Positions 32,700 through 42,479 of a stretch of DNA of 48,271 nt are shown here, one piece after another. Source of the stretch: Clostridia bacterium (GTDB lineage: Bacteria; Bacillota; Clostridia; TANB77; UBA1234); contig JAFYBZ010000014.1 in the NCBI GenBank assembly GCA_017539905.1, positions 248,312 through 296,582 on the forward strand. The letters run 5' to 3'. Position numbers and translations under genes: made by a program. Within the stretch, counting starts at the first letter, position 1, and each line of letters starts with the position of its first letter. A model generated the notes under the pieces. That model was given only the letters and a program-made list of their open reading frames with translations. It was not told the origin of the DNA and ran no database searches.

Positions 32700-34463
32700 A
32701 TGACAGCTTTTGAATTAAGAAGAAAATATATTGAATATTTTAAAGAACATGGACATAAAGAAATTCCAAGTGCTCCAGTAGTTCCAGAAAATGACCCTAC
32801 AGTTTTATTCACTACTGCTGGTATGCATCCCCTAGTTCCATACCTACTTGGTCAACCACATCCACAAGGAACTCGTCTTACAGACTATCAAAAATGTATT
32901 CGTACAGGCGATATTGAAGATGTTGGTGATAATAGCCACTTAACCTTTTTCGAAATGCTTGGTAACTGGAGCTTAGGTGATTATTTTAAAAATGAGTCTA
33001 TTCACATGAGCTATGAACTTTTAGATAAAGTTTTAGGCTTTGATATGAATAAAATATCTGTTACTTGTTTTGAAGGTGAAGAAGGTATTCCTAAGGATGA
33101 AGAAGCTGCTTCTTTTTGGGTTGATGCCGGTATTCCAAGAGCAAGAATTTATTTCTTAGGAAGAAAACACAACTGGTGGGGACCTGCTGGTGAAACAGGA
33201 CCATGTGGACCAGATACTGAAATCTTCTATGATACAGGTAAAGAAGCTTGCGGTCCAAATTGCGATCCTTCATGTAGCTGTGGAAAATATCTAGAAATTT
33301 GGAACAACGTTTTCATGCAATATAACAAAACTAAAGAAGGAACTTATGAACCATTAAAGCAAAAGAACGTTGATACAGGAATGGGACTTGAAAGAGTTAT
33401 CGGTCTTCTAGAAGGCAAAGGTTCAGTTTATGAAACAGAATTATTTGAAGCTGAGTTAAATAAAATTAAAGAGCTTGCAAAAAATCCTAACGAACAAAGT
33501 TCAAGAATTATTGCAGACCATTTAAGAACTTCTATCTTTATGATAATTGATGGCGTTCGTCCTTCAAATGTTGACCAAGGTTATATCTTAAGAAGATTAC
33601 TTCGTAGAGTAATTCGTCACATGAGAAAGATTGAATTAGATACAAATGAGATTGCTACATTAGTTACTACTTTCATTGATGAAATCTTATATGAAATGTA
33701 TCCTGAAACAAAAGCAAATAAAGATACTTGCATTGAAGTAGTAGTTGCAGAAAAAGATAAATTCATTAAGACTCTTGAAAATGGTGAAAAAGAATTTGCT
33801 AAGAATTCAGCTAGATTAAAAGAACAAGGCGAAAGCAAACTTCCAGGAGAATTAGTATTTAGATTATATGATACTTTTGGCTTCCCACCAGAAATGACAT
33901 TAGAGCTTGCTCAAGAAAATGATATGACTTTAGATATGGCAGAATTTGATAAATTGTTCCAAGAGCATCAAGAAAAATCTAGAGCAGGTGCAGAGCAAAA
34001 ATTCAAAGGTGGTTTAGCAGATCATAGTGAACAAACAACAGCATACCATACTGCTACTCACCTACTTCATAAAGCATTACAAATTGTATTAGGACCACAT
34101 GCAACACAAAAAGGTTCAAACTTAACTGCAGAAAGATTAAGATTTGACTTTGCTAATCCAGAAAAATTAACTAAAGAACAATTACAACAAGTTGAAGATA
34201 TAGTTAACGAACAAATTCAAAGAGACTTAAAAGTTACTTGTGAAGAAATGACATTAGAAGAAGCTCGCGAATCAGGTGCAACAGGTCTATTTGAAAACAA
34301 ATATGGAGATAAAGTTAAAGTATATACAATCGGAGATTTCTCTAAAGAAATTTGTGGTGGCCCTCACGTTGAACATACTGGTGATATGGGACACTTTAAG
34401 ATTAAAAAAGAAGAAGCTGTTTCTTCTGGTGTTAGAAGAATTAAAGCTGTTCTAGAGAAATAA
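32700..34463 (+). CDS. alaS: Alanine--tRNA ligase, short form without C-Ala domain
   Basis: At 587 residues this is far below the ~870-880 of normal bacterial AlaRS. The class II catalytic domain (~1-240; LFTTAGMHPLVPYL, GAGRGDIED-like RTGDIEDVGDNSHLTFFEML) and the tRNA-recognition helices (IIADHLRTSIFMIIDGVRPS, RRLLRRVIRH) are present. The editing domain carries HTATH...L and CGGPHVEHT, so the zinc ligands for Ser/Gly deacylation are retained. The protein stops right after SSGVRRIKAVLEK, so the C-Ala dimerisation domain is missing. No extension occurs in any frame downstream, where a structured RNA element follows. Short AlaRS forms are known in reduced genomes and organelles. Whether this is the only AlaRS cannot be seen. 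Confidence 0.93.
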   Translation: MTAFELRRKYIEYFKEHGHKEIPSAPVVPENDPTVLFTTAGMHPLVPYLLGQPHPQGTRLTDYQKCIRTGDIEDVGDNSHLTFFEMLGNWSLGDYFKNESIHMSYELLDKVLGFDMNKISVTCFEGEEGIPKDEEAASFWVDAGIPRARIYFLGRKHNWWGPAGETGPCGPDTEIFYDTGKEACGPNCDPSCSCGKYLEIWNNVFMQYNKTKEGTYEPLKQKNVDTGMGLERVIGLLEGKGSVYETELFEAELNKIKELAKNPNEQSSRIIADHLRTSIFMIIDGVRPSNVDQGYILRRLLRRVIRHMRKIELDTNEIATLVTTFIDEILYEMYPETKANKDTCIEVVVAEKDKFIKTLENGEKEFAKNSARLKEQGESKLPGELVFRLYDTFGFPPEMTLELAQENDMTLDMAEFDKLFQEHQEKSRAGAEQKFKGGLADHSEQTTAYHTATHLLHKALQIVLGPHATQKGSNLTAERLRFDFANPEKLTKEQLQQVEDIVNEQIQRDLKVTCEEMTLEEARESGATGLFENKYGDKVKVYTIGDFSKEICGGPHVEHTGDMGHFKIKKEEAVSSGVRRIKAVLEK

Positions 34464-34478
34464 TTTAAAACAAAAAAT

Positions 34479-34585
34479 AACGGACATCTCGCGGTGTCAC
34501 ACTTGGTTGTCTGCGGTGCTCAACGTATACCAATACGATTGCGCTCCTCGCAACCAGTGTTCCTTGCGATATGCCCGTTCTTTTT
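34479..34585 (+). ncRNA. Branched hairpin element after alaS
   Basis: The outer strands AACGG-CAT-CGC (34479-34493) pair with GCG-ATG-CCGTT (to 34579), then CACTTGGTTG pairs with CAACCAGTG. Inside lies a separate hairpin CGTAT/ATACG (34524-34537). A run TTCTTTTTC follows, so it can end the alaS transcript, but the size and branching exceed a simple terminator. It may be a structured 3' RNA or a small repeat element. Confidence 0.55.
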
Positions 34586-34676
34586 CGTTTTTGAGTTTAT
34601 TTTTTAATTTTATGTTTACTTATGTTATATATTGTGATATATTTTTTTAAATTAAATATTCTAGGAGGTGAAATTA

Positions 34677-35567
34677 ATGCATACCCCATTATTTGAAGGC
34701 GTTGGCACTGCTATTGTTACCCCATTTGACGAAAAAAATTGTATTAATTTCGAACGGTTTGAAGAGCTAATTAACTTTCAAATTGATAATAATGTAGATG
34801 CACTTATTGTTTGTGGAACTACTGGAGAACCTGCTACATATGATGATGGTGAATTTGAAGAGATAGTAAAAGCCGCCATTTCTATTGTGAATAGTCGTAT
34901 TCCTGTTATTGTTGGTGCAGGAAGCAACAACACAAAATCTGCTATTAAGAAGGTTCAAATTGCTGATATGTACGATGCTGATGGTATTTTGCTTGTTACT
35001 CCATACTATAACAAAACCTCTCAGCTTGGTCTTATTAAGCATTATGAGGCAATTTGTGGATGTACTGATCTGCCTGCTATTCTTTATAATGTTCCTAGCC
35101 GTACAGGAATGAACATCGAGCTTAACACATATGAACAACTCGCAAAAATTCCAACCATTGTTGGTATCAAGGAAGCAAGTGGAAATATTTCCTATATGGC
35201 TCAGATTATTGCTAGATATGGCGATAGATTTGATGTCTATTCAGGAAATGATGACATGATTGTACCTGCTATGTCATTAGGTTCAAAAGGGGTCATTTCT
35301 GTTGCTTCTAACATCATTCCTGATGTTATTTTCGACATGTGTGAATTCTGTCTATCTAACAATTTTAAAGAGGCAACGAGGCTTCAAATTGCATTTCTTG
35401 ATCTCATCAATGCACTTTTTTCCGAAGTAAATCCCATTCCTGTAAAAGCTGCATTAAGGCTCATGGGAAAAGATTCTGGACTTCCCCGTCCTCCGCTTTG
35501 GGAACTTTCTTTTGAAAAACTTGCTAAGCTTCAGAAAATCATGTTCAACCACGGAATCATCAAATAA
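34677..35567 (+). CDS. dapA: 4-hydroxy-tetrahydrodipicolinate synthase
   Basis: The ATG at 34677 follows AGGAGGTG; a GTG three codons earlier lies within that site. The 296-residue TIM-barrel enzyme has GTTGEPATY (substrate carboxylate loop), YNVPSRTG with Tyr137 and the Schiff-base Lys165 in VGIKEASGN. It condenses pyruvate with aspartate semialdehyde in the lysine/diaminopimelate pathway, needed for peptidoglycan and for lysine. No other dap gene is adjacent. No lysine riboswitch is seen in the ~90-bp AT-rich upstream region. Codon use is a little more GC-rich than in alaS. Confidence 0.93.
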   Translation: MHTPLFEGVGTAIVTPFDEKNCINFERFEELINFQIDNNVDALIVCGTTGEPATYDDGEFEEIVKAAISIVNSRIPVIVGAGSNNTKSAIKKVQIADMYDADGILLVTPYYNKTSQLGLIKHYEAICGCTDLPAILYNVPSRTGMNIELNTYEQLAKIPTIVGIKEASGNISYMAQIIARYGDRFDVYSGNDDMIVPAMSLGSKGVISVASNIIPDVIFDMCEFCLSNNFKEATRLQIAFLDLINALFSEVNPIPVKAALRLMGKDSGLPRPPLWELSFEKLAKLQKIMFNHGIIK

Positions 35568-35569
35568 TA

Positions 35570-35599
35570 AAAAGCACTCGCTAAATAGCGAGTGCTTTT
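35570..35599. terminator. Terminator between dapA and the C11 peptidase gene
   Basis: AAAAGCACTCGCTA/TAGCGAGTGCTTTT around AA: 14-bp perfect stem with T-runs on both strands. Confidence 0.9.
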
Positions 35600-35602
35600 T
35601 CA

Positions 35603-37801
35603 TTACTCTAATATAACTGGTTCTGTGTAATAAATGTTTCCATATAAATCTGTTAGTCTATAGTAGATTAAAATTTCATTGTCTCCTAAACTTTCATAAG
35701 AAACTTTTAGAGGCTCATCTCCAATTACCAAAGTATCATTAATTAAATACTCATCATCAAGACCTTCCTCATAACCATAACGAGGTGCGATAAAATCTAT
35801 CTTATCCCCTTTGATTAATGGTCTTAATCCTTTTTCATATAATGCATTTTCTTCTGAATTATAATCTGGTTCATATCCCAATACTTCACCATCTGGATTT
35901 TCTTTGTCAAAGTATAAAATCAAATTAACTCTTTCTTTATTGTTTATTCTAGCTGGAACTTTACCTAGTTCATAATTATCTGTTCTTTCATATACTTCAT
36001 AGTGGATGTTATCGCCATTAATTGCAAGCCATGTTCCATCAGATTCTATTTTTAAATCTCCTTTACTATCTAACTCAAAGAAGCTATCAACACCCATATC
36101 TATATAACCTTCTCCATCATCGTACCAAGTAACTGATTCAACTTTAGTAATTTTTTGCCAATCTTTCTTTGAAAGTGTAAGAGCAAAATAATCACCTTTA
36201 TCTTGAACTTTTAACTTAGTAACATCAATCTTTGTTTCTTTATAATAATCTTCCATTTGTCTACTAAATAAAGCATCAAACCAACCATTTGTATTAAAGT
36301 TAGATAATCCAGTTTGATATGATTGGCTATTTACTGTATATGAAGCAACCTTACCATTTGCAACTAAGTTAGCATATTGGCTTAATGTATTATAATAATC
36401 TGATCCAATTCCAATATTCTTATATATCTTTAGCATTAATTCATAGTATGATAATTTTTTGTTTGGTATAAAAATTGACATACCATTTGCATTTTCTACA
36501 TACTTATTTGTTTTATTATAATTTACAGCTTCTTTAACAGCAGCAACTAAGTCGCTTGATGAACTACTATTCATTCTATTAACAAAGTCTATTAAATCAA
36601 TTGTATCAATATTGCCTTCTCCAAATGCTTTTGTTGTAGCAAGATTCTTTGCAAAAGCATTATAGTTCTTTTTATCAAAGTTTGTTGTTTTGATATCTTT
36701 CATAAATGAAACAAGTTTATTATAAACATTGTCCATTTTACTTAAATCAATACAACTTAGAGTTGCATCAGGATTTCTATAACTACTATTACTTGCAATA
36801 AATGAATCTACAATTGTTCTACCAGTAACATCACCTGTTTGAGAAGTGTTTCTAGATAGATTGTTTAATATCATTAGATAATCCCAACCTGTACCTGGTT
36901 CTGTCTCTTCAGATGCAATTAAGAATTTAGCATTATCTTTTAATGCATATGCTGTTTCCATATTTGCCATTAAGCATGCATCAAATCCAACAAATTCTAA
37001 TTTTGTTCCAAAAGCATCTAAGGCTTTTTTAATTTCATCTATAAGTAAGTGATCATTTTTAGAAGCATTTTGATCTTGGCCAAAACCTGATACTGCTCCA
37101 CCACCATGATCCCACATAATTAATGCATATTTGTCTGCAGGATAACTATCCTTTGCAAATTTCATGAAGCTAGCTAAAGTATTTGGATCAGCCATATTTT
37201 GAAGACCTAAATTATCTTTAACTAAAGTAAGTTTATGATCTTTAACTAAATATATTTGGTTTGTTTCACTAGAGATTCCATTATCAAACCAACGCTTTGC
37301 TCCACCTGTATATACTACAACGTTTATTTCATCAGCAATTGTAGCTTTAAGCATTTCTTCTAAGTCAGCTGACGCATAACCACCATCTGATTCTAGATTA
37401 GATCCGCATACATATACCATTAATGTATATTTTTCATTTGAAGCATTTTTAATAGAACTATCTTCATAAGAAGCATAATTAACATTTGAGCTACCAGTAC
37501 CTGATGAACCGGTTCCACCAAATAATAAACTATACCAGCTTGAAGCAGAAGATGCTGATGATGTAGTTGTTGATGTTGTTGAAGTCGATGTTGTAGAACC
37601 AAGCAAACTTTCTAAGCTGCTTAAATTATCACCAGAAGAATATTCTATTTCCATTCCGTTATAGTATCTCATATATAAAACTACTAAGATTATTAAAATA
37701 ATAATACCTAGAATTCCTGGTTTCTTTCCTCCTGATCCTGTACCGTTTGAACTTCCTAAACTTGATAATAAGTTGTTAAGATTCATACCATTATTAGCCA
37801 T
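35603..37801 (-). CDS. Clostripain family (C11) cysteine peptidase
   Basis: The ATG at 37799-37801 (TTGGAGG upstream) gives 732 residues. Gly/Ser-rich cytoplasmic residues (~1-28) are followed by one membrane helix (PGILGIIILIILVVLYM). A Thr/Ser linker (TSTTSTTTSSASSASS) leads to the C11 domain. The catalytic pair is IMWDHGGGAVSGFG (His) and FVGFDACLMANMETAY (Cys). The SEETEPGTGWDY loop is also typical. C11 peptidases cut after Arg or Lys and are activated by self-cleavage. The last ~200 residues form a beta-rich domain. It is anchored and outward-facing. Downstream of rnhB on the same strand. Confidence 0.92.
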   Translation of the reverse strand: MANNGMNLNNLLSSLGSSNGTGSGGKKPGILGIIILIILVVLYMRYYNGMEIEYSSGDNLSSLESLLGSTTSTSTTSTTTSSASSASSWYSLLFGGTGSSGTGSSNVNYASYEDSSIKNASNEKYTLMVYVCGSNLESDGGYASADLEEMLKATIADEINVVVYTGGAKRWFDNGISSETNQIYLVKDHKLTLVKDNLGLQNMADPNTLASFMKFAKDSYPADKYALIMWDHGGGAVSGFGQDQNASKNDHLLIDEIKKALDAFGTKLEFVGFDACLMANMETAYALKDNAKFLIASEETEPGTGWDYLMILNNLSRNTSQTGDVTGRTIVDSFIASNSSYRNPDATLSCIDLSKMDNVYNKLVSFMKDIKTTNFDKKNYNAFAKNLATTKAFGEGNIDTIDLIDFVNRMNSSSSSDLVAAVKEAVNYNKTNKYVENANGMSIFIPNKKLSYYELMLKIYKNIGIGSDYYNTLSQYANLVANGKVASYTVNSQSYQTGLSNFNTNGWFDALFSRQMEDYYKETKIDVTKLKVQDKGDYFALTLSKKDWQKITKVESVTWYDDGEGYIDMGVDSFFELDSKGDLKIESDGTWLAINGDNIHYEVYERTDNYELGKVPARINNKERVNLILYFDKENPDGEVLGYEPDYNSEENALYEKGLRPLIKGDKIDFIAPRYGYEEGLDDEYLINDTLVIGDEPLKVSYESLGDNEILIYYRLTDLYGNIYYTEPVILE

Positions 37802-37873
37802 AAAAAATACCTCCAAACACCTCAAATTCGATTGAATTATATATTCATTTTGATTATTTTTCAATATGATTTG

Positions 37874-38536
37874 CTATATAAATTTTTGACAAAACGTCTT
37901 ACGATGTAGCGGTGTTAATCCATATTGCTTAATAGCATCTGTATGCTGCTTTGTTCCATATCCTTTATGCTTTTCAAGGCCATATTCAGGATATTGTTTA
38001 GCATATTCATCTACCATTCTATCCCTCGTAACCTTGGCTATAATTGAAGCACAAGATATATTTATTGAAAGGGCATCACCTTTAATTATAGGTAAATAGG
38101 GTATTCCATTAGTATCTACATGCTTTTCTGCATCAATAAAAATGTAATCCGGTTTTACTTGAAGGTTAGATACTGCCTCATGCATTGCTTTTCTAGTAGC
38201 CTCTAAGATGTTTATTTCATCAATTGTATTATTATCTACAATCCCTACGCCCCAAGCTACAGCCTTTTCTTTTATTTCATCAAATAAAGCTTCCCTTTTC
38301 TTTTCTGAAAGTTTTTTAGAATCGTTTACGCCTTCAATTAAGCATCCCTTTGGAAGAACGACACACGCTGCAACCACAGGTCCAAACAATGGTCCTCTAC
38401 CTGCTTCATCTATTCCTCCAATAAGTTCAAACCCTTTTTCATTATACTCTCTTTCAAACTTACTGAGCTCTACTAATCTTTCGTGTTCTTTTTCTGCTTT
38501 TATTCTTTGTTTTTCTAATTTTTCTTCTTGATTCAT
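37874..38536 (-). CDS. rnhB: Ribonuclease HII
   Basis: The 220-residue enzyme contains GGIDEAGRGPLFGPVVAACV, with the first two active-site acids (Asp-Glu). The later IFIDAEKHVD holds the third Asp, and SIIAKVTRDRMVDEYAKQYP holds the conserved K-x-x-R-D-R block. RNase HII removes single ribonucleotides and RNA primers from DNA. About 30 charged helical residues precede the domain (EEKLEKQRIKAEKEHERLVE). Start after ATAGGAG. It follows copA by 17 bp, so it is co-transcribed with it. Confidence 0.95.
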   Translation of the reverse strand: MNQEEKLEKQRIKAEKEHERLVELSKFEREYNEKGFELIGGIDEAGRGPLFGPVVAACVVLPKGCLIEGVNDSKKLSEKKREALFDEIKEKAVAWGVGIVDNNTIDEINILEATRKAMHEAVSNLQVKPDYIFIDAEKHVDTNGIPYLPIIKGDALSINISCASIIAKVTRDRMVDEYAKQYPEYGLEKHKGYGTKQHTDAIKQYGLTPLHRKTFCQKFI

Positions 38537-38553
38537 TTATTACTCCTATCGAA

Positions 38554-40779
38554 CTACTTTTTCAATCTTAAAGAATTCAACACTACAATTATACTACTCA
38601 TCATCATTGCAAAGCTTCCAATCATTGGATTGATTTCAATACCAAATGATTTAAAGATACCACACGCAATTGGTATCATACAAATATTGTAAATAAATGC
38701 CCAGAACAAATTTTGTTTTATAATTTTTATTGTTTTTTTGCTGATATTTATTAAATCAATAATCTTCATTAAATTATCATTCATTAATACAACATTGGCC
38801 GAATTTATTGATATATCTGTTCCATTTGATATTGCTATTCCTATATCTGCATTAACTAGTGATACACTATCATTTATTCCATCGCCACACATTGCTGTGA
38901 TTCCTTTATCTTTGTATTCTTTAACAATATTAGCCTTTTCTTTAGGGCTGCAATTACTCTTTACTTCATTGATTTCAATCTCACTTGCAATCTTCATTGC
39001 AGTTCTTTCATTATCACCTGTTAGCATTATAGAATTAATACTCTTTTCTTTTAATGCTTTGATTAATTCTTTTGAATCTTCTCTAACAATATCCTTAACA
39101 CCAATTAATGAAACAATCTCATTATTTTTAACAACAAACAAAATGCTATTACCTGCTGTTGTTAGCTCTTCTTCATCTCTATTTATTTTTGCAATCATCT
39201 CATTATCATCATCAAACAAAAGATGTTTTTCATCTACTAGCTTTCTATTTCCAATATAGAATTCATCTTCTTTAATTTTTGCATATACACCTTGGCCTGG
39301 AATTGCTTTAAAATCCTGGCATGCAATAGTAATGGCTTTTTTCCCTTTTGCAAAATTAACTATCGCTTTTGCTATAGGATGCTCACTTTTCTTTTCAATT
39401 GATGCAATATACTTAATAATCTCTTCTTCTTTTTCGTTTGAATAATTGAAAAGTTTTGATACTTGTAATACGCCTTTTGTTAATGTGCCAGTTTTATCAA
39501 ATAATATGTTTTTTATCTTATTTGCATTTTCTAAAGCCTCGCCAGATTTAACTAAAATTCCTTTTTGAGAACACTTTCCTGAGGCAACTACAATTGCAAG
39601 TGGTGTAGCCAATCCTAAACTACATGGGCAAGCAACAACTAGAACCGTAACAAAAACTTGTATTGAATAAGAAATATCATTTGATACTGCGTACCATATT
39701 CCCATTGCAATAATAGCAATCAAAATTACCATTGGTACAAATATTCCACTTATCTTATCCGCCAATCTTCCAATTGGTGCTTTTGAGCCACTGGCTTCAG
39801 CAACCATTTTAACGATTTCAGATACTGTAGATTCTCTACCAATCTTTTCTGCTTTATATCTTATTGATCCATCATAATTTATACTTCCAGCAACTACTTT
39901 CATTCCAACTGTCTTTTTAACAGGCATACTCTCGCCAGTTATAAACGATTCATTTATGTGTGTTTCTCCGCTTATTATCTCACCATCTACAGCAACTTTT
40001 GCACCAGGCTTACATAGTACAATATCACCTTTTTTAATTTCATCGATAGTTACTTTTTTCTCTTCTTCATCTTTTATTATCAATGCATCTTTTGGTGTAA
40101 TTTCTACAAGTTTTCTAATTGCTTCTTTTGTCTTATCTATATTTCTATGTTCAATATATTGTCCCAATTCAACAAAGAAAATCACCATAGCTGCTGATTC
40201 ATAGTATAGATTATGGACATACGTCATTACATTAATTCCTCTAACAATTTGAAATGTTTCATATACACTATAGAAATAACTTGCAAAAACACCAATTGTA
40301 ATCAAAGTATCCATATTAGGTGTTCCATGTACAAGATTCTTAATACCATTTTTAATTTTTCTTAGTCCAAAAACTAGAGAAATTCCAACCAAAACAAATA
40401 GTACTAGGGCATAGCTCACTGGATTTTTATCAATGCTTACAGCAGGTATTTCTGGTAATCCAAACATGTGTCCCATTGAAATATAAAAAATAACTGTTTC
40501 CAAAAGAATCAAGTTTATTAATTCAAACTTTTTCCATCTTTTTTGCTTTTGTTCAAAATTTAATTTATATTTACCTAGACTTTTAAAGCCCGCTTCTTTT
40601 ATGAATCTATCTAAGTCTTCTTCTTTTATTTTTTTATCATCATATTCAATAGAAACACTATTCATTATTAAATTTACTTCTGCCTTACTTATTCCTTCTT
40701 GTTTATTTAAATATTTTTCTAGGCCATTTGAACAAGCAGAGCATGTCATTCCATCTACTGAAAGAGTTATTTTTTTCAT
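38554..40779 (-). CDS. copA: Copper-type P1B ATPase
   Basis: Start chosen at the second of two adjacent ATGs for its spacing from AAAGGAG. The 741-residue protein has an N-terminal heavy-metal domain with GMTCSACSNG (~10-19) and eight membrane helices. It also has the TGES actuator loop (~282), the CPC ion motif in ACPCSLGLATP (~384-394), DKTGT phosphorylation site (~428-432) and the SEHPIAKAI nucleotide motif. The terminal GDGINDS also fits. CPC with GMTCxAC indicates Cu(I) export. No CsoR or CopZ gene is adjacent. First gene of a likely copA-rnhB transcript. Confidence 0.94.
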   Translation of the reverse strand: MKKITLSVDGMTCSACSNGLEKYLNKQEGISKAEVNLIMNSVSIEYDDKKIKEEDLDRFIKEAGFKSLGKYKLNFEQKQKRWKKFELINLILLETVIFYISMGHMFGLPEIPAVSIDKNPVSYALVLFVLVGISLVFGLRKIKNGIKNLVHGTPNMDTLITIGVFASYFYSVYETFQIVRGINVMTYVHNLYYESAAMVIFFVELGQYIEHRNIDKTKEAIRKLVEITPKDALIIKDEEEKKVTIDEIKKGDIVLCKPGAKVAVDGEIISGETHINESFITGESMPVKKTVGMKVVAGSINYDGSIRYKAEKIGRESTVSEIVKMVAEASGSKAPIGRLADKISGIFVPMVILIAIIAMGIWYAVSNDISYSIQVFVTVLVVACPCSLGLATPLAIVVASGKCSQKGILVKSGEALENANKIKNILFDKTGTLTKGVLQVSKLFNYSNEKEEEIIKYIASIEKKSEHPIAKAIVNFAKGKKAITIACQDFKAIPGQGVYAKIKEDEFYIGNRKLVDEKHLLFDDDNEMIAKINRDEEELTTAGNSILFVVKNNEIVSLIGVKDIVREDSKELIKALKEKSINSIMLTGDNERTAMKIASEIEINEVKSNCSPKEKANIVKEYKDKGITAMCGDGINDSVSLVNADIGIAISNGTDISINSANVVLMNDNLMKIIDLINISKKTIKIIKQNLFWAFIYNICMIPIACGIFKSFGIEINPMIGSFAMMMSSIIVVLNSLRLKK

Positions 40780-40838
40780 CATAAACTCCTTTATAATAAT
40801 TTAGTATATTCTATCATACTAGTACTAAAAATAAAACA

Positions 40839-40865
40839 AAAATGGAGCCCAAAAGGCCCCATTTT
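40839..40865 (-). terminator. Terminator of prs
   Basis: AAAATGGGGCC pairs with GGGCTCCATTTT around TTTT on the minus strand (one G-T pair), followed by TGTTTTAT. Confidence 0.82.
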
Positions 40866-40883
40866 AAGCTTCGTTTATGTAAA

Positions 40884-41849
40884 TTAAAATTCCATCTTAT
40901 GATCTTCAAATAAATCTCCAACTGCTTGTCCTCTATGAATGTTTAAAATTGCTTTTCCAAACAAAGGAGCTATATCTAATACTTTTATTTTATCTAATTG
41001 TTTTTCTGGTGGAAGTGGAATTGTATTTGTAATTACTAATTCTTTAAGTGCTGGATTTTTAATCTTCTCTATAGCATCACCTGATAGAACTCCATGTGTA
41101 CATGCTGCATAAATATCTCCTGCTCCATTATCTTTTAGTACTCTTACTGCTTCCATCATTGATCCAGCAGTATCAATTTCATCATCAAATATAATACATG
41201 TTTTTTCTTTAACATCACCTATTACATGTGATGCAATTGCTTTATCATCATTTCCAAATCTTTGCTTATCTATAAGTGCAATTTCTGTACCAAGTCTTCT
41301 TGCATATTTATAAGCGTTTTTCGAACTACCCGCATCAGTAGCTACTACAACAAACTTACTTACATCATCATTAACCATTGGTCTAAAATAATTTGTAAGA
41401 ATATCTTTTGCTCTTAATTGATCTGATGGTGCTTCTATGAATCCTTGTATAGCTGGATTGTGTAAGTCACAAGTTAGCACCCTGTCAGCTCCTGCTGTAA
41501 CTAATAAATCAGCCACGAGTTTTGATGTTATTGGAACTCTTGGCTGATCCTTTTTATCCGACCTTGCGTATGGATAATAAGGAACAACCGCTGTAATTCT
41601 TCTTGGTGATGCTCTCTTTAAGGCATCTAGCGTAATTAGTAGTTCCATTATTCTCTCATCTACGGGTGGCTGTACTGTTTGAAAAACAAATATGTCATCT
41701 TCTCTTACTGTTTCTAAGATTCTAACGAAAGTGTTGTCATTTTTGAATTTGAATGCTTCTTTCTGTCCTAGCTCTACTCCTATCTCGTCGCAAACTTTTT
41801 GAGCAAAATCCTCAGCTGATCTACAGGCAAATATTTTTAAATTATTCAC
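40884..41849 (-). CDS. prs: Ribose-phosphate pyrophosphokinase
   Basis: I choose a GTG at 41847-41849 after GAGAGG; an in-frame TTG just upstream (41850-41852) and another at 41868-41870 are possible. About 321 residues. FQTVQPPVDERIMELLITLD, VVPYYPYARSDKKDQPR and TCDLHNPAIQGFIE are the PRPP synthetase ATP and ribose-5-phosphate sites. FVVVATDAGSSKNAYKYARR and CIIFDDEIDTAGSM form the PRPP-binding loop. It makes PRPP for nucleotide, His and Trp synthesis. Sequence at the PRPP loop (DDEIDTAGS) and DAGSSK is of the divergent class common in Clostridia. Confidence 0.94.
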   Translation of the reverse strand: MNNLKIFACRSAEDFAQKVCDEIGVELGQKEAFKFKNDNTFVRILETVREDDIFVFQTVQPPVDERIMELLITLDALKRASPRRITAVVPYYPYARSDKKDQPRVPITSKLVADLLVTAGADRVLTCDLHNPAIQGFIEAPSDQLRAKDILTNYFRPMVNDDVSKFVVVATDAGSSKNAYKYARRLGTEIALIDKQRFGNDDKAIASHVIGDVKEKTCIIFDDEIDTAGSMMEAVRVLKDNGAGDIYAACTHGVLSGDAIEKIKNPALKELVITNTIPLPPEKQLDKIKVLDIAPLFGKAILNIHRGQAVGDLFEDHKMEF

Positions 41850-41967
41850 CAATATACACTTCCTCTCCAAAAAACTTTTATTTCCTTACCACTATTTTAG
41901 TTTAATAAATCAATACAATTTGTTCAATATATTATTCAAATATTAATAATAAATTTGTGTAACAAAA

Positions 41968-41996
41968 AAGTCATTATGTATGCTACATAATGACTT
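41968..41996 (-). terminator. Terminator of the 42003-42377 gene
   Basis: AAGTCATTATGTA/TACATAATGACTT 13-bp perfect stem followed by TTTTTTG on the minus strand. Confidence 0.88.
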
Positions 41997-42002
41997 CTTA
42001 TT

Positions 42003-42377
42003 TTAAACCAACACGTTAATAAACAATGTATTTCTATTACTAGTATAAATGACGAGGACTGTGTCTAGGCTCGATTCTCTTACTACTCCCATAGAAATGA
42101 GCTTCTCCTTGTCTTCTCTAGAGTATTCGCAAAACACTATTTGTTCAGGCTCTTTAATTCCAGCCATTTTAAGGCCAGTATATATAAAACTCACAAAATT
42201 CGAATCTGAAAAAATAATGGAAAAAACTTTAGGATTTTCTGGCATACTTCTGAAATAGAATTTATCAATAATTGAATTTAGCCGTGCATGATTTTCGTTC
42301 ATCACATCCAGATCAATGTCATCATCCCAGTTGTCCGGCTTTTTCATAACCTCATCAAAAGGTATACCCAAGCTCAC
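42003..42377 (-). CDS. Hypothetical cytoplasmic protein
   Basis: A GTG at 42375-42377, eight bases after GGAGG, is the best start (124 aa); an ATG five codons upstream overlaps that ribosome binding site. The protein is acidic at the N-terminus (DNWDDDIDLDVMNENHARLN). A two-layer alpha/beta pattern follows (VFSIIFSDSNFVSFIYTGLK, then EQIVFCEYSREDKEKLISMG, then TVLVIYTSNRNTLFI). No signal or membrane helix. Not recognised. It is followed by its own terminator and may be co-transcribed with cutA. Confidence 0.6.
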   Translation of the reverse strand: MSLGIPFDEVMKKPDNWDDDIDLDVMNENHARLNSIIDKFYFRSMPENPKVFSIIFSDSNFVSFIYTGLKMAGIKEPEQIVFCEYSREDKEKLISMGVVRESSLDTVLVIYTSNRNTLFINVLV

Positions 42378-42479
42378 ACTCCCCGCCTCCATTTCTAATA
42401 ATTATTTTCCATAGAGAATCTCAAAATCCATCAATACCTGGTTATTATACACCTTTTTATGTAAATCTTCAACATCTTT

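Noticed and set aside
34479..34585. Integron attC site
   Set aside because: The AAC...GTT ends and stem recall attC, but the right end (CGTTCTTT) does not match GTTRRRY and no integrase or cassette array is present.
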